This document shows positions 33,906 to 45,055 of a DNA stretch of 64,000 nt, piece after piece. The notes below the pieces were generated by a model, which was given only the letters and a program-made list of their open reading frames with translations, was not told the origin of the DNA and did not search any database. The first letter of the stretch is position 1. The number at the start of each line of letters is the position of its first letter. Position numbers and translations under genes: made by a program. The DNA comes from Atriophallophorus winterbourni (taxonomy: Eukaryota > Platyhelminthes > Trematoda > Plagiorchiida > Microphallidae): positions 1 to 64,000 of the forward strand of contig JACCGJ010003278.1 of assembly GCA_013407085.1 (NCBI GenBank), read 5' to 3'.

Positions 33906-36037
33906 TAGTGGAATAAAATATACTGGATGCAATCTGGCGTGATGTGATATCATTCAAACAATCGCTTCTGCGTATGTGACCATTTGATTTTTTCAAAATA
34001 ATTTGTTGTATTTAGCGGCATCGAAGAATTACAATTTCGAAAAATTCGAAGATATGCTGCTCAATATGTGAGGTAAAATGTAATTGAAAACATTGTAAGC
34101 AATCGACTGGAAATATAGCAACGGAGTACTTGTTAAAATATGTGTGATCTTAGATTGTAGTCAATCTGGACATGAACCACAATATCATTTGTACCCTTAT
34201 AGAGATATGTGACATGGTTATTATGCAGCCATCAGTATATTCGCATGAGATGTGTTGGGTCATGCGCCACGTAACTTTGAACCTACGAAATCGATATACC
34301 CAAGGTTAAATTACTTGAGCAACCATCTCTAATAGTCATGTGATCGACATCTGTCCATTTGCCATTTTCCGAGTTGGCTGACTTATGCCATGTTGAGCAT
34401 TATGGGAATCATATTTTTAGATTTTTCTTCATAATTTTCAACAAATTTTACGCATTCAAATGTAGATTGTAGCACGCCAACAGGTTTCTTTTAACCCGAG
34501 TATAAATTGATTTGATATAACAACTGTTTTATTTATTTCCACACAATATCCTGACTTCATCTTGTACACAATAACTCTCATAATTGCAGCTGAATAAGTG
34601 ATAATAATCGAAATAAAACGCATATATGAAAAGAACAAATATTCTCGGAATTACAAATCAAGCTCTAAAATACACGCATAAATGAATTCTGAAATGAACA
34701 AAGTGTGATCAATATCAAGAGTTAAACGGAAACCAACGACACATCAACATTTCCTGATCTTACTCCCTCGCAGTCCGAGGGAATAAAACATCACGAACTA
34801 ATCGTTTCTAAGCGCAAATGGTAGGTCTCAATAGTTGAATGTCTATTGGTTCATCAAGTCTCGAAATGCCGCGTATAATTCGTTTCGACGCGTTGTGGGA
34901 AGCCGCGTAAACTGCGAATAACGCATCTTCTGATTATATTACGTGGTTTTCATTTGCTGTTTATATTGATGATATTATAATTATTCCTGAATAATAGTCC
35001 TTATTCAGATGAAATTTAGATTTCTGAACTCGGAAAATTTATGGTTAACTAAAATTGGCATATAAATCCAGGATAACAACTTATTTGAAGCTAAAGCACA
35101 TGAACTCCCGAAATGTGACAGATACAGTCACATAGTGCATTGCTTTTTATGTTAACATAGCATAACGGAATGAACATAGCATAACTGAATTATCCTCATT
35201 ATCCAAGCACCTGATTTCCAACAACCAGTAATTATTCATCTCGATCCTTACCAACGTAGAGCTGAACATTTATCAAACCTGACCTTTGACCCGGAATCGA
35301 AAGATCCCAGTTGTGCGACTCAGCAGGTGTATAAAGTCACATCTTCCCCGTGGAAATCCGCAAATGATTTCACTTAAATCATTGAGGTGGGCCAGCTGGT
35401 AATATTGTTAATGTTTGTAATAAGCGGTAACGTTTAGCGCGAATATTGTGTAAGATCTAACACTGATAAAGAATTTCTAAATACCAGAGTTTGAAACAGC
35501 TTGAAAAACCTAATTCTTCAAAACGCTCCTAATATGTGAATACTTACGATGTGTTCCAATACTCAAATTACTATTTGTAACCATTCTTGATAAAACGTTC
35601 CTCTGAATGCGAAATATGACCTTGCGGAGGTATTCACTAATTACGTTTCCACAAATGACTATGTTGATTGGATATTCTATAAATAATTTCTTCAATATTA
35701 CATGACAGAATATTAATCTTAAAATCCCCCCGATTGCGAAAAAAACTGTTATTTTGCTATCCCTTATTTGATTAGGATTAATAGAAAGAAAGTTTAGAGT
35801 TTCAAGTGCTCTAAGTTAATGAATTGAAAAATTGTGGAGTAAAATTAGTTTGCGACATTGCTACAGTCGACATATTTGATAAGGATAAAGCACCCGTTAT
35901 TTTACTCACAGTAAACGTTAGAAGGCAGAGATTGAGCACGTATGATATATAAACCTCAAATGGGAGTGAAATAGCATCTACATTAGACGAATATACCAAA
36001 TTATGCAGTGCAAATGTTGTACAATAGCAGTCTGAAT
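33906..36037. other. AT-rich DNA with no recognisable gene
   Basis: Nothing supported. A 21-bp phrase (AACATAGCATAAC with flanks) is doubled at 35150-35190. Confidence 0.4.
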
Positions 36038-36879
36038 GAGAGTAGTATGATCAATACACTGGTAACAGGCTACGCATAGTAGTGCTATCCGATGCAAATG
36101 CGCTATATAAACCTGAGATAGGCTGATAGAATGAGAGTAGTATGAGCAATACAAAGTTAACAGGCTACTCATAGTAGTGCTATAGAATGCAAATTGGCGT
36201 CTCACTTTTCGGAGATAGCCGACTTTTTGGAAAGTTTATATATAGATAAAAGATAGGCTGACATCATGAGAGTAGTATGATCAATACACTGGTAACAGGC
36301 TACGCATAGTAGTGCTATCCGATGCAAATGCGCTATATAAACCTGAGATAGGCTGACAGAATGAGAGTAGTATGAGCAATACAAAGTTAACAGGCTACTC
36401 ATAATAGTGCTATAGAATGCAAATTGTCGTCTCATTTTTCGGAAATAGCCGATTTTTTGGAGGGTACATTTATAGATAAAAGATAGGCTGACATCATGAG
36501 AGTAGTATGATCAATACACTGGTAACAGGCTACGCATACTAGTGCTATCCGATGCAAATGCGCTATATAAACCTGAGATAGGCTGACAGAATGAGAGTAG
36601 TATGAGCAATACAAAGTTAATAGACTACTAATAGTAGTGCTATAGAATGCAAATTGTCGTCTCATTTTTCGGAAATAGCCGATTTTTTGGAGGGTATATT
36701 TATAGATAAAAGATAGGCTGACATCATGAGAGTAGTATGATCAATACACTGGTAACAGGCTACGCATAGTAGTGCTATCCGATGCAAATGCGCTATATAA
36801 ACCTGAGATAGGCTGACAGAATGAGAGTAGTATGAGCAATACAAAGTTAACAGGCTACTCATAGTAGTGCTATAGAATG
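36038..36879. repeat. Tandem array, 230-bp dimeric unit, 3.7 copies
   Basis: Units start at 36038, 36268, 36498 and 36728, an exact 230-bp period. Each unit is a dimer of related subunits: A (95 bp) beginning GAGAGTAGTATGATCAATAC, and B (135 bp, at 36133, 36363, 36593, 36823) beginning GAGAGTAGTATGAGCAATAC. Units differ by few substitutions. The array stops inside subunit B at 36879 and directly meets the truncated end of a CR1 element. Open frames of about 77 codons on the minus strand restart in each unit because 230 is not a multiple of three; they are not genes. Confidence 0.95.
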
Positions 36880-38930
36880 CCGCATATCCAGATTCGATGA
36901 TCCTTCTCCGATTCGGTCCAGCTCAAAATCGTGTGCCCAAAGTGATATTCGTACTGAAAGGGCTTACCGATTTGCAGTAACTTGCATTTTTGAAAATTGA
37001 ACGGCATTTTATTTCTAAGTGACCATTCGTATAGTGCATCTAAATCACTTTGCAGTTTTACGCAGTCTGCAGTTGATTTTATTCGCATCCAAAGTTTAAC
37101 ATCATCCGCCAAAAGGGCTACCTTGCATGAGAGCGTCTCGGGTAAATCATTGATGTAAACTAAGAAAAGCACTAGTTCGAGAACAGAACCTTACGGTACA
37201 CCACTGGGGTTATTAATGGCTCGTGATTGTACCCCGTTAACTCGAACGGTTGCCTTGCGCCCATTGAGGTAGCTTTCGAACCATACGAGTAGCTGCCCGT
37301 CAATACCAATCTGTTTCAGCTTTTGTAGCAACAGGAAGTGATCAAATCTGTCGAAAGCATTCGACATATCCAGATAGCACGCATGCACACTGTCTCCTGG
37401 GTCAACCGTTTGGGTCCAATCGTTTAATACCGTCAGCAAGTTTGTCAAGCCTGAGCGAGCTTTACGAAACCCATGTTGGGCGACAGATAGTATATTTTGT
37501 GATTCCCAGTGATGAACTATATTTTCCGTCAATATGCGCTCCATAACTTTGGATATCACGGGAAGTAGGGTGACAGGACGGTAGTTCGCGGGATCTGAAC
37601 GGCTACCACCATTATAAATTGGTGTAATTATCCCTGTCTTCCACTCTGTTGGCACCACTCCTTCGGTTAGGCAATGTTGGAACAATTGGCATAGTGGTTC
37701 ACACAGCTGCTGGTCACAGGATTTTAGTAGTGCTGGTGTTATTCCATCGGGTCCAGGAGGTTTCCTATGGTTCAGTCGATACACGTTTCTTCGTATAATC
37801 GCTGAATTAATCTCAATATTATTCAGTTGTTGAGATACAATCGATGTCAGTGATTTCTCATCCGCCCTAACCGTTATCGGGCTAAACAGTTTTGCATAAA
37901 ATTGAGAGAGATTAACAGCCGTTTCCTTTGCTGTGATTGTTAATCCATTCTCAGAAATAACAGGAAACACCCCTGGTATCACACCGGTCCAAGCATTGAC
38001 GATCCGATAGAGAAGTTTACGGTTTTCTTCCAGTTTCAAAAACAGAGAGTGATGGTAATATTGCTTGTCCTTTTTGACGAGATCATTCACTTTGTTACGA
38101 ATTTTACAAAATTGCTGCCAAGAGGCATCAGTTTTGGTCTTTCGGTGTTCAGTCCAAGCAAAGTTTCTTCTCCCGAACCATTTTTTGGGCGACTGCGAAG
38201 CTTAAATCGGAAGTCACGTGCCCGTCGTTCATCAACAAATCGCAAATTATGATCTATGTTTGACTGAAGTATTTTCGTGAGCACACTGCATTGTGTTTCG
38301 GTGTTGTGCTGATCAAGTTCTTGCCAATTTACTAGCTCAAGCGATCCATGTAAACCAGCGTAGTCGATCTTTCTGAATTGTTTGGCAGACGCACAAACTC
38401 GTCTAGCACTGCAAACAAACTCAAAGGCTAGCACCAGATGATCACTCCGACCGAGGGGCGAAGTGTACTCAACACCCGCAACTGCTGTTTTCTCGGAAGT
38501 AAAGATTAGATCCAAAATGGATGGCAACTCTGATCCTCTTCTATGAGTAAAGTCAAACACATGATTATGAAGTGGAATCATGTCGATCACCTCACGAAAT
38601 TTGTGATCAAATGTGTGTAGAGGGTGATCGGATCTGGTAAAGAGATGAGGAAGATTGAAGTCCCCCATGAGTAGTAATTGCGAGCTACGCTTCTCTCCGG
38701 TGTAATTTAGCGCTTGTAATAACCTGTCATTTTTAGTGTAATTGGAGGCTGGAGGGCGATATATGATTCCAAGAATGCATTCGTCCTGTGACAAATTCGT
38801 GAGACTGCACCAGAGGGTATCTTCGAAATCAAGGTTTGGATCGTGAATTTTCATGCACTGAAGACGTTCGTGACAGTATAAAGCCACACCACCACCTTGA
38901 CAAGTATATGTTGACTAAACCCAACCTTGC
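36880..38930 (-). pseudogene. CR1-like endonuclease and reverse transcriptase (broken)
   Basis: The endonuclease frame (38887-38087) shows GGGVALYCHERL, LLMGDFNLPHLF, FTHRRGSELPSILDLIFTSE and GRSDHLVLAFE. A frameshift at about 38090 leads into the RT frame (38090-37191): HRKPPGPDGITPALL, EWKTGIITPIY, NYRPVTLLPVISKV, AQHGFRKARS and CYLDMSNAFDRFDH. A CAA-to-TAA change at 37191 interrupts GVPQGSV. The frame then continues (37172-36870) with [10 protein letters not shown] and the LADDVKLW catalytic motif. The C-terminal domain is missing. Confidence 0.88.
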
Positions 38931-38944
38931 ACCTGAATACACGT

Positions 38945-39064
38945 GCTGACTTTCCTTGTGTATAAAACATTTGTGTTGTTTTTATGAATTCCCTATATTT
39001 TTAATCTGTGGTTACTGTAAAGTATTTACTTTTTGGACCATTAAAACTTTGAATAACTTTGAAT
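38945..39064 (+). repeat. CR1 family B 3' end inserted within another CR1
   Basis: GTGGTTACTGTAAAGTATTT, ACTTTTTGGACCATT and the TTGAAT-rich end resemble the 3' end at 25300-25370. It splits the endonuclease of the minus-strand element between IPxFQ and the GGGVALY block. Confidence 0.6.
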
Positions 39065-39251
39065 GTTGGGGATTGAGAGTTCACTTTCAGTCATACAGGA
39101 TTGAAACCAGGTTTCATAACAACAACGAGGTCGGGCGTGTATCGTTTGCACAGCTCGGTCAGTTCAGTCAATTTGTTGAACAAACTTTGAGCATTGATAT
39201 AGATTCACTTAAGTGAGTTTTTAGAATGTAACACCGAGTCAGTATTTGTAT

Positions 39252-39745
39252 TTATTGGTCCGACGATGTCGACGTCGGACCGAGATCGTTTTTTGAAGCA
39301 ATTTGAAGTAATTTCGCGGGCGAATTTGCACCAGTCTCGGATAGTTGCGTAATTAAAGGCTCCAGGTGGACCTCAACAGCGGCTTTTGAGTTGCACAGTC
39401 TAACGTTTTCAGGTAACCTGTTTCTGTTCACTTTTAGCTTGCTTCGAACATCATCCGCCATGCTGCTTGAAAGAAACGTAACCTTAAGTGGATTTGCCCC
39501 TTTCCCGTGATAGTTCGGCGAACGAGGTATTCTGTATGTGTCGACAACTACAGAATTTTGGGAACCGATATTTTCGGCTATAAATGACCATTGTTTACGG
39601 TCGTGCTCTTTGTTTTCGAAGCACGTTGTGGCGCCCGAATTTTCTTGAACGTCGAGCAAAATAATACTCCTTGGTGCTATTTGATACCGCCTATTCGGTG
39701 CTTTTGACCTTTCCCACCAAGTTACGTCAGCGTACCTTTGATAGA
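39252..39745 (-). pseudogene. LINE ORF1 C-terminal part, fused to a Penelope-like RT
   Basis: The frame contains RSIILLDVQENSG, KQWSFIAENIG, TYRIPRSPNYHGKGANPLKV and RNRLPENVRLC. The order hydrophobic strand, helix, 'P(L/I)KVTF' strand matches the RNA-binding region of LINE ORF1 proteins, as at 120-1340. It is in one unbroken frame with the RT fragment upstream; the endonuclease N-terminus (YINAQSLFNKLTELTELC) begins about 50 bp after its stop at 39252. Confidence 0.6.
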
Positions 39746-40097
39746 TTGATGAGAATAACGCGGTTACGTCGAAAGAAACCATTATTTCATCTTCATCGAT
39801 CATCACATTCTTCAATTTCTGGAGAAATTGTTCTGCAGAGTTGATGGCATATTCCCAGTCTGTCACCAGATATAACAGACTTCTTCGCAATTCTTTCGAT
39901 AACTTGTAATTCGGCCCTCCTGGTAAGGAAACGATCAGGCGTACTGGAATATTCTCTTTGTGTATTTTGGGTAATCTGTAGAATCTCGGTATAGTTAAGT
40001 CTTCTGGCTTCGTTCTTGTTTGTTCCATTCCATTCAGTTGTCCCATAAATTTCAATTTCTTCAAAGTTGCGTTGATTTTGTTTTCAAGGTTAAATGG
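39746..40097 (-). pseudogene. Penelope-like reverse transcriptase fragment
   Basis: About 117 codons with PRFYRLPKIHKENIPVRLIV, then SKELRRSLLYL and MVSFDVTALFSSI. 'PKIHK', the 'P.RPIVS' region and 'VSFDV..LF' are diagnostic of Penelope-like element RT. The frame continued upstream in 44866-45050 before the BEL insertion: joining across one copy of AATGG keeps the frame open. The catalytic region beyond LFSSI is lost at the junction with LINE ORF1. Confidence 0.8.
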
Positions 40098-40522
40098 TGT
40101 AACCGACAATTCGGTCCGGGGAAAATCGAGTTCAACGTCAAAGATTTCAGTCACGTTATAAACACCAATGTGTCTATCCAACGGTTGAGTTACGCGTCCA
40201 AACCCACCAATATATTGACAAGACAATACGTGAGATGAGTACGGTACTATTGAAGCAAAATAATTATACAATAAAAATAGCAAACCTCAATTATTCCGCT
40301 TCGTACTGAATCCAAAAACAAGACTATTCAACAGCAACAATGACCACGAATGATTGCAACTTCAAATAACGCGCAAACGGCCAAATAAAGATACAGAAAT
40401 ATAAGCTCAAGAACGAATAAATTCAAGTAGTTCGGTAAAACAAAAATGGTAAAAATATACAAAAATACCAGTAGATTTAAACAGTTTGTTGTCAATAAAA
40501 TAAATTGAATGTACATCTTACA
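40098..40522 (-). repeat. Downstream LTR of the BEL/Pao element
   Basis: 425 bp with TG...CA ends. Near-identical to 44441-44865. A read-through frame from here (upstream of the Penelope fragment) mimics a GIY-YIG motif (YIGGFGR) but is LTR sequence. Confidence 0.95.
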
Positions 40523-40789
40523 CCGCCCCCGAAATCCGCGCCGGATTTCTCAAAGGTTGACAACGTACATGCTCTTGTATCCTACCCTATATCTTTACCC
40601 ATCGCCGATTATATCATAATGGCTATCAGACGTTATTATCTAGGAACAAAGTGAGATAATGTCACAATGCACAAGACGTTCTCCATGCCTCACACATGTG
40701 ACAAAATTCACCGGCCTTTTCAGCCAGATTGGTTAGAAGCCAGACGTTTTCCATGCCTTACCACAACCAATCCAGCTGGCCTGGTCCCT

Positions 40790-42262
40790 TTACGTGACAA
40801 ACCCAGTTCCGGTAACAGCATCCGGGTTCGATGGTATCGTTGCATCTCCATCCGTTATATTCGAATCTGCTTCTAGAAAGCAAAGTTGACGAATATTCCG
40901 CTTAATCACTACCCCTCTCGATTGCACACAACCTTGTCTTACTAACCCATCTTTCGACAAAACGCATTCAGTTACTCCACCCAAGGGCCAGGATCCACGA
41001 GGTGTTGCGTCGTTCACCACGAGAACTAAATACCCAACCCTCAAGTTTCGGTGTTTTCGAAACCACTTTTGGCGGGTATGGAGTGTAGACAAATAATCAT
41101 GTTGCCATCTACGCCAAAAAATATCAGCTAGATAAGAGGCATGCTTCCATCCGCGCAGATAATTTTGAGCAACAGAAGTGGGTAGTCCCGCATTTCCTCG
41201 TAAAATTAATAGATGGTTAGGTGTCAAAGCCACAGCTTCCGCGGAATCCGATGAGGCCGGAACTAATGGACGATTGTTCAGTATACGTTCAGCCTCGACC
41301 ATCAAAGTGTTTAGTACTTCATCTGATACAACTTGCTCCAATAACAATCCAAACAGTATCCTCCTAACAGACCTGATAAGACTTTCCCAAACACCACCAC
41401 GATGACTTGCATACGGAGGTTGGAAATGCCACTGTGTTCCTTGTGATGCAAGATGTTCGTTTATTTTATGCTCATCCCACTTTATCACGCATTCTCGAAG
41501 CTCTCTCTGAGCGCCAACGAAATTTGTTCCATTGTCACTGTAGATATCTGTAGGTATTCCATGCCGGTGAATTTTTTCGACAAAGATTATTGCATCACTC
41601 TCCCTTGATACAGAAATCAGCAAATCGTCAACATAAAAGTTATTTTGAATAGCTTCGGCAACCAGCGGAAAGGCGTTCTGATCGCAATGCACAAGCGTCT
41701 GCTTGAGTGCAAAATTCGCGACAAATGGCGATGAAACAGCTCCAAAAGGATGAACCGCCATCTGGTATTCAGTAGGAGTTTGAGATAAGTCACTGTTCGG
41801 CCACCACAAAAACCTCAGAGCACCTCGGTCAATAACAGGTACAGAAATTTGCATGAACATTTCTTCAGTGTCGGCAGAGAGCGCGATCACCTCTTTACGG
41901 AATCGTAGAAGTATACCAACTGAGCTACGCAGTGTATCTGGACCTTGGTATAAACAATCATCGAGTGATACACCTCCGAACTTGGCGGCGCAATCATGTA
42001 CAACCCTTATCTTACCAGGTTTCTTAGGGTTAATAACTGCGTGATGAGGAAGATACCATCGAGGTCGAAAGTTTGTCGACAATTGATGAACTGGAACATG
42101 AGTTGCATATCCGCAGATAAAATTGTGTTGCATCACACTTTCATACCTTTGAAGTAACTCAGGGTCTCGCAGAAACCTAGAACGCAGACTCTGTAAACGC
42201 GACTTTGCTTGTTCACGGTTGCTGCAGAGTCTGTGGAAATCCTTTTTCCAAGGTAAACACAC
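40790..42262 (-). pseudogene. BEL/Pao RT fused in frame to integrase
   Basis: A 490-codon frame. RT: YLPHHAVINPKKPGKIRVVH, DTEEMFMQISV, AVHPFGAVSSPF and catalytic YVDDLLIS. Immediately after, at VEKIHRHGIPTDIYSDNGTN, comes the integrase core (second Asp in SDNGTNF, Glu in GGVWESLIRSVRR), then NNRPLVP, LTPNHLLILR and a C-terminal VLVVNDATPRGSWPLG domain. About 500 residues normally lying between (RT end, RNase H, zinc-binding region and first catalytic Asp) are missing with no frame break. Confidence 0.92.
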
Positions 42263-42563
42263 TTCAAAATGCGAATCGAAGTTCTCGTCTACTCGCTACT
42301 TTATAAGTAGCTGAAGGGACTAAACTAAGCCCCAACTGATCGGACGGCGTATTGCCGCGAGGGTTATTACAACCCCAGGATAGTTTGAAGTAGAATACCA
42401 TTCCGAAATGCTAAAATCTCACCGGATGCACAGGACAGCACTTCAAAATGCCCATCTTTCAAACGACAAGATTTTTAGACAATTTGAACGGCTTTTATTT
42501 CGTCCCTCGACAGTTGTTGATCACAAGAGGCACTATCCTCGAATTCATTATTGTACATCAACT

Positions 42564-43357
42564 TCAATTGCTCAGCCACATCCGTGTCTTCCCGTTGCAC
42601 ACTGAACACAAACTTGTCGGGTCTGAGATAACTGGTCCAAGAACCACCCAGCCAAATGTTGTTTGATAAGCAAAGGGTTCGTTACGGCGACCTAATCTCT
42701 GCTCCATCACCCAGTGTGCATCCGGTACGTCTGCTCCAATAAGCAGGCCAATAGTTTTATCAGGAATGTCGGGCAAGTCAAGGTCCTTCGGATGTTCCCA
42801 CGGCATGGCGTCTATAGCAGCTGAACAACTATTGTTTCTCGGTAACTGCGGTACACAGAATGCACGATTTATGAGTACGGCAGGCTCTTGCAACCCAATG
42901 GCCCCAAAGACAATTCCGTCGTGTATGAGTCTAGATGAGATACCGAATTTAGTGTTCGAACATGCAAAACTTCTTTCTCAGGTTGGATTCCCAACTTTAT
43001 CATAAGACTGCTTTTCACCAGGGACACATCTGAACCATTATCTAACATAGCGTATGTATCTACTGCGCCATGTGGTCCCAATATAGTAACAGGAAATGTG
43101 CCTAGACGAACACGTTCGTAACTAGTATTCAGACTGTTACATTTCAGAGAATTTTCAGTTTCTTCCTTCTGGCCTGTGTCTTCCGTTACAGCCAGAAACA
43201 GAACACAGGCCTTTCTTTCGACAATCCGTAGCACGATGACCTCTGAAAAGACACAAGAAACAAGCCTGATGTTTCTTGACAGCGTTCCACCGATCGGTCG
43301 CATCGTAAGATCTGAAATTGTCACACTTCTCCAAATGGTGTTCACCACCACAAACAT
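42564..43357 (-). pseudogene. BEL/Pao protease region
   Basis: The protease active site reads YAMLDNGSDVSLV, in place of the usual D-S/T-G. The following frame (42893-42564) has IGLLIGADVPDAHWV and QTTFGWVVLGP, a conserved BEL/Pao stretch between protease and RT. Between 42564 and 42290 several stops break the polyprotein. Confidence 0.85.
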
Positions 43358-44414
43358 AGCAATTAACGGTTATCTTCGAGTGAAACTGGTCCATTTGATT
43401 CACCGTATTATGAATACGCGCAAATTCTGTTCCTGTCTTGTCAGTCAACTTCACATTTACTTTCGTTGCGATTTGACCGAAACGACTACGACTTATTCGC
43501 GCTTCGTCTGCTATGGAACTTTGCAAATCGTGGAAATTTGGCTGGCGATTGTCTCGGTAAATCACATCAACTAACCTCGCCCACCGATCCTGCAATTCGT
43601 GTGACAGCTTAAAGACGACTAATTCAAGTGTCGTCAACCAATCTAGGTCCGCATCGCAATTCATTTGAGATAAAGCAGTCTCACAGTTCTGCATCTCTAT
43701 CGAGATTTGTGTCAGCGAAACCCCGTTTGACTTTACGTTTTCCATGGATGAAATTAACCGATCAATCATTGACCGCGCGATAACGTGAGACTGTCCGTAG
43801 AGATCAGTTAATATCTCTCGCGCCCTTTTGTAGGCAGTTTCTGGCAGCAACATACTACATCCATCGATAGCATCTCGCGCTTGACCTTTACAATAGTGCA
43901 GCAAATACAGCATACGTTGTCCGTCGTCAAAAACATTACTTTCAATATAGTTTTCAAACTGACGTATAAATTTCCAATACTGGCATGGATTGCCATCGAA
44001 ATACTGTAATTCTACTCGTGGCATCACCGGTGTTACACGGTCAAGGAAATGACTTGAAACTTTGCGTGCATCTTGGAGTTTAACTGAGCTAAGACATTCT
44101 TTGACGGTCTTCTCAGCCTTACCGTCTCCAGCAACCTGGCGAGAATCTCCATCCTCAGACAGTTCTAATTTAAGTCGTGCAAGTCGAGTAGCATTCGCAG
44201 CGTTCAACAGTCCTAGCTCAAGCTCCTGACGCTTCTGTTCTTCCTCTATTTGTGCCTGCACAAACTGCGCCCTAAGATTATCATAGTTAGAACTAACTAC
44301 CGAACCAGAGCATGACATGTTATCAACCAATGAAAGATTACCGACTTGCCCGTCCAAAGAATCCTTCTGGTCGTGTTCAGTAGTTTTCTTCGACGATTTC
44401 TTCGTTTTCCTCAT
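43155..44414 (-). CDS. BEL/Pao Gag
   Basis: The first ATG is at 44414 (an upstream TTG-started extension is not needed). The capsid shows TPVMPRVELQYFDGNPCQYW, RMLYLLHYCKGQARDAI and a LTDLYGQSHVIARSMID block, followed by knuckles CYVCGGEHHLEKC and CFLCLFRGHRATDC. This is the standard BEL/Pao Gag layout. The frame is intact for about 419 codons and overlaps the protease frame. Confidence 0.88.
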   Translation of the reverse strand: MRKTKKSSKKTTEHDQKDSLDGQVGNLSLVDNMSCSGSVVSSNYDNLRAQFVQAQIEEEQKRQELELGLLNAANATRLARLKLELSEDGDSRQVAGDGKAEKTVKECLSSVKLQDARKVSSHFLDRVTPVMPRVELQYFDGNPCQYWKFIRQFENYIESNVFDDGQRMLYLLHYCKGQARDAIDGCSMLLPETAYKRAREILTDLYGQSHVIARSMIDRLISSMENVKSNGVSLTQISIEMQNCETALSQMNCDADLDWLTTLELVVFKLSHELQDRWARLVDVIYRDNRQPNFHDLQSSIADEARISRSRFGQIATKVNVKLTDKTGTEFARIHNTVNQMDQFHSKITVNCYVCGGEHHLEKCDNFRSYDATDRWNAVKKHQACFLCLFRGHRATDCRKKGLCSVSGCNGRHRPEGRN

Positions 44415-44440
44415 TTGCTCGAACGAAGCCAATTGAGTAC

Positions 44441-44865
44441 TGTAACCGACAATTCGGTCCGGGGAAAATCGAGTTCAACGTCAAAGATTTCAGTCACGTT
44501 ATAAACACCAATGTGTCTATCCAACGGTTGAGTTACGCGTCCAAACCCACCAATATATTGACAAGACAATACGTGAGATGAGTACGGTACTATTGAAGCA
44601 AAATAATTATACAATAAAAATAGCAAACCTCAATTATTCCGCTTCGTACTGAATCCAAAAACAAGACTATTCAACAACAACAATGACCACGATTGATTGC
44701 AACTTCAAATAACGCGCAAACGGCCAAATAAAGATACAGAAATATAAGCTCAAGAACGAATAAATTCAAGTAGTTCGGTAAAACAAAAATGGTAAAAATA
44801 TACAAAAATACCAGTAGATTTAAACAGTTTGTTGACAATAAAATAAATTCAATGTACATCTTACA
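44441..44865 (-). repeat. Upstream LTR of the BEL/Pao element
   Basis: 425 bp with the same TG...CA ends. It is followed on the coding strand by a TGGCTTCGTTCGAGC stretch nine bases inside, a possible primer-binding site. Confidence 0.95.
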
Positions 44866-45055
44866 AATGGTCTTTCATTTAGTCGAAAAAGACTGAGATC
44901 TCGCAAAGCTTGCTGCACATGCAGGCCAAGTGTATCAAAATCATAAATAAACCCTCGCAGCGAGTAAAATTTCCTGTGTTTCGGCTTCTTAACACTATAG
45001 TTCGGGGATTGTTTATTTAATTCAAACCTCAAGGAACTGGCTTCACACATTCAGG
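44866..45055 (-). pseudogene. Upstream part of the Penelope-like fragment
   Basis: The minus-strand frame reads KKPKHRKFYSLRGFIYDFDT and DLSLFRLNERP, which joins FNLENKIN at 40097 across the BEL target site. It supplies the N-terminal side of the Penelope-like RT. No terminal repeats or GIY-YIG endonuclease of the element are visible. Confidence 0.6.

Larger units (their letters stand above)
36880..39745 (-). mobile_element. CR1-like LINE (family B), truncated at both ends
   Basis: On the minus strand the order is: end of ORF1 (39745-39252), endonuclease (39250-38087), RT (38090-36880). The 5' side is fused to a Penelope-like RT fragment at about 39745, and the 3' side ends within the RT, abutting a tandem array. 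A stray plus-strand CR1 3' end (about 38945-39064) is inserted in the endonuclease. Confidence 0.85.
40093..44870 (-). mobile_element. BEL/Pao LTR retrotransposon with target duplication, internally deleted
   Basis: Both LTRs are 425 bp (40098-40522 and 44441-44865), begin TGTAACCGAC and end CATCTTACA, and differ at about four positions. The 5-bp duplication AATGG flanks the element (40093-40097, 44866-44870). CCGCCCCC at 40523-40530 is the complement of the polypurine tract. Gag, protease, RT and integrase are on the minus strand. RNase H and the start of integrase are deleted in frame, and the protease-RT linker is broken, so the copy is not autonomous although young. Confidence 0.95.

Noticed and set aside
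35978..36862. Four similar minus-strand open frames of 66-77 codons, suggesting a tandem gene family.
   Set aside because: They are the 230-bp tandem repeat read in one frame per unit, starting at non-ATG codons and ending where the next unit shifts the frame.
40098..40283. A frame with SCQYIGGFGR, which resembles the GIY-YIG endonuclease of Penelope-like elements, joined to Penelope-like RT.
   Set aside because: The same sequence recurs at 44441-44626 as part of the BEL/Pao LTR; it starts at a non-ATG codon and the contact with Penelope RT is created by the insertion.
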